Positions 62,859 to 64,000 of a stretch of 64,000 nucleotides of DNA are shown here, piece by piece. Position 1 is the first letter of the stretch. Each line of letters begins with the position of its first letter. A program made the position numbers and the translations under genes. The notes beneath the pieces are model-generated. The model did not search any database. It was not told the DNA's origin and saw only the letters and a program-made list of their open reading frames with translations. The stretch is from Anaeromassilibacillus senegalensis. Lineage in GTDB: Bacteria > Bacillota > Clostridia > Oscillospirales > Acutalibacteraceae. Location: assembly GCF_021531715.1 (NCBI RefSeq), contig NZ_JAFBIT010000001.1, positions 992,001 through 1,056,000 on the forward strand. The letters are read 5' to 3'.

Positions 62859-63512
62859 TTAATTCGTCACATAAAGCTGCTTGTACGGATTCTTTGTATT
62901 GGGCTTCAGCACATAGTATCGGCTCGCAAGCAGTGCCTCTGCATCTGCGCCGAATTTTTCGCAGTACCGCCGGATCAGCGGCTCTGCAATCTTCATATCC
63001 TCAGGCGCCGCAACATCCGCGATGACCTGACTCGGCAGATCCTTCGGCAGATGCTCTGTGCGTAGAAAAATCCGTCCGCCGTGCATGCCCGTGCCGCAGA
63101 AATTGCCGACCGGCTGGCGGTCCTCACACCCGATACCGAGCACGACGATCACGCCGCCCGCCTGATATTCGCCGAGAAAGCTGCCGGTTTTGCCGCCGAC
63201 GACGAGCACCGGCACCTTCTCTTTATATTCCTTCATATGAATGCCGGCGCGGTATCCGGCATCCCCCTGCACATAGATGCTGCCGCCGCGCATCGCATAG
63301 CCGGCCGCGTCTCCCGTGTTTCCGTGAATCGTGATCTCGCCCGCGTTCATCGTGTCTCCGGTCGCGTCCTGCGCGTTGCAGTGCAGGATAATCTCTGCGC
63401 CGTCCAGATAAGCGCCAAGCGCATTGCCGGGCACCGCGTCGAGGACGATCGTCCCCTCGCTCTGTCCCGCACCGATGTAGCGCTCGCCGATCGCGTATTG
63501 CTTCTGTGCCAT
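62859..63512 (-). CDS. Split glutamate synthase GXGXG domain protein
   Basis: A 217-residue protein equal to the C-terminal GXGXG beta-helix domain of the glutamate synthase large subunit. Seen: repeated turns such as GAYLDGAEIILHCNAQDATGDTMNAGEI, GNTGDAAGYAMRGGSIYVQGDAGYRAG, and GGVIVVLG. In many Clostridia and archaea GOGAT is encoded as separate pieces (glutaminase, FMN synthase, GXGXG, FAD oxidoreductase), and this is one such piece. It lies 13 bases after the FAD protein gene. The other pieces should lie beyond the right edge. Confidence 0.9.
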   Translation of the reverse strand: MAQKQYAIGERYIGAGQSEGTIVLDAVPGNALGAYLDGAEIILHCNAQDATGDTMNAGEITIHGNTGDAAGYAMRGGSIYVQGDAGYRAGIHMKEYKEKVPVLVVGGKTGSFLGEYQAGGVIVVLGIGCEDRQPVGNFCGTGMHGGRIFLRTEHLPKDLPSQVIADVAAPEDMKIAEPLIRRYCEKFGADAEALLASRYYVLKPNTKNPYKQLYVTN

Positions 63513-63525
63513 TTGCGTTTCCCCC

Positions 63526-64000
63526 TTACTGCTTTCTCGAAAGAAGATCCCGGCGCGCGCTTGAAGTGAACGCCATGAGCTGCGGCTTCTCGCAGATCAG
63601 ATCGAAATCGATGGAGCTGAGCGGCGTACGGCTGCGAATCAGCGCCGTATAAATTCCCGCGCGCGCCACATTGCCGATCAGGATATAGCCCTTGAGCAGA
63701 TCGTCTTTATAAAAGAGGATTTTATAGTTTTCCCCGTCTTTTGCCGTATATGTCTCACCGTCGTACGTTCCGGCGGTAATAATGTGCAGCCCCATAAAGC
63801 CGATGGCGTTCATCGGGATAGCGTTTTCAAAGCTCGCTGTGCCGCCCGCCATGTTGACGCCCGCCGTATGTCCCTGCATGTAAGCGTTCGGCAGAAGCGC
63901 GAGAACACGGTTCATACCGGCGGAAATATCAAAGCTCTCCGCACAGTCGCCGGCGGCAAAAACGTCCGGCAGCGTCGTTCTGCCTGTGTTGTCTGCGGCG
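63526..64000 (-). CDS. FAD/NAD(P)-dependent oxidoreductase, C-terminal part (GOGAT-linked)
   Basis: The gene runs off the right edge; about 158 C-terminal codons are present (frame enters at 63999). TTLPDVFAAGDCAES is the classic second FAD-binding motif of pyridine-nucleotide disulfide-type oxidoreductases, followed by AYMQGHTAGVNMAGG and a C-terminal domain (KILFYKDDLLKGYILIGNV). Methionine 63915 is internal and not the start. Its place directly upstream of the GXGXG protein suggests it supplies electrons to the split glutamate synthase. Confidence 0.85.
   Translation of the reverse strand, partial: AADNTGRTTLPDVFAAGDCAESFDISAGMNRVLALLPNAYMQGHTAGVNMAGGTASFENAIPMNAIGFMGLHIITAGTYDGETYTAKDGENYKILFYKDDLLKGYILIGNVARAGIYTALIRSRTPLSSIDFDLICEKPQLMAFTSSARRDLLSRKQ

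Noticed and set aside
1-64000. tRNA, rRNA, insertion sequences, prophage, attachment sites and CRISPR arrays.
   Set aside because: Gaps are short and occupied by promoters and terminators; no cloverleaf, transposase, integrase or repeat-spacer pattern was recognised.

Overview
The window looks like chromosomal DNA of a spore-forming, GC-rich gut-type Clostridia, most likely Oscillospirales (old Clostridium cluster IV). The reasons are the two dipicolinate synthase subunits, an LL-diaminopimelate aminotransferase route to meso-DAP, an ANTAR regulator beside glutamine synthetase, an Lsa-type ABC-F protein, strong Shine-Dalgarno sequences and many intrinsic terminators. The taxonomic placement is inference from gene content; no rRNA or tRNA gene, insertion sequence, prophage or CRISPR array was seen.

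Layout. 0-2.4 kb: end of an OmpR-type response regulator and its large histidine kinase. 2.4-5.7 kb (minus): O-acetylhomoserine sulfhydrylase with a zinc-ribbon membrane protein, then spoVFB/spoVFA. 5.9-7.3 kb: murC. 7.4-11.7 kb (minus): aldo/keto reductase, small membrane protein, rsmA, large GT-C-like membrane protein. 11.8-15.2 kb (plus): dCMP deaminase, Lsa-type ABC-F ATPase, acyltransferase 3. 15.2-18.2 kb (minus): histidine phosphatase, leuA, CDP-alcohol phosphatidyltransferase. 18.3-24.8 kb (plus): a compact operon of XRE regulator, asparagine synthase, D-aspartate ligase-like ATP-grasp enzyme, aspartate racemase and a second asparagine synthase. 24.9-28.4 kb: fucA-fucI and a divergent AraC regulator. 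28.4-34.5 kb (minus): ktrB-ktrA, a membrane-tethered LysR effector domain, kdpD-kdpE. 34.8-36.5 kb: phosphoglycosyl transferase and glycosyltransferase. 36.6-40.6 kb: metallophosphoesterase, TetR regulator, repeat-containing surface protein. 40.7-47.4 kb (minus): 4Fe-4S aldo/keto reductase, AraC-phosphotransferase fusion, calcium-type P-ATPase, MocR regulator. 47.6 kb: HD protein. 48.1-50.1 kb (minus): GH27 glycosidase and araD. 50.2-64 kb (minus): split glutamate synthase pieces, glnA, ANTAR regulator, purF, carA, carB, dapF, pyrG, dapL.

Three things stand out. First, carB is continuous with a complete diaminopimelate epimerase domain (1,349 residues), and a separate dapF paralogue lies next to it; both keep the two catalytic cysteines. 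Second, the 18.3-24.8 kb operon carries what is needed to make D-Asp from L-Asp, join it to a precursor by an ATP-grasp ligase and amidate the product, which resembles a D-Asp/D-isoAsn peptidoglycan cross-bridge pathway although the neighbourhood makes meso-DAP. Third, a Ktr potassium channel operon includes KdpDE and a membrane-anchored LysR-type ligand domain in place of kdpFABC.

Functionally the last 14 kb joins glutamine supply (split GOGAT, GlnA) to three glutamine-consuming amidotransferases (PurF, CarA, PyrG) and to the DAP pathway, with an ANTAR antiterminator inside the same gene run. Start codons were moved inside several open frames where a Shine-Dalgarno or a promoter pointed to a downstream start; these choices are given in each entry.
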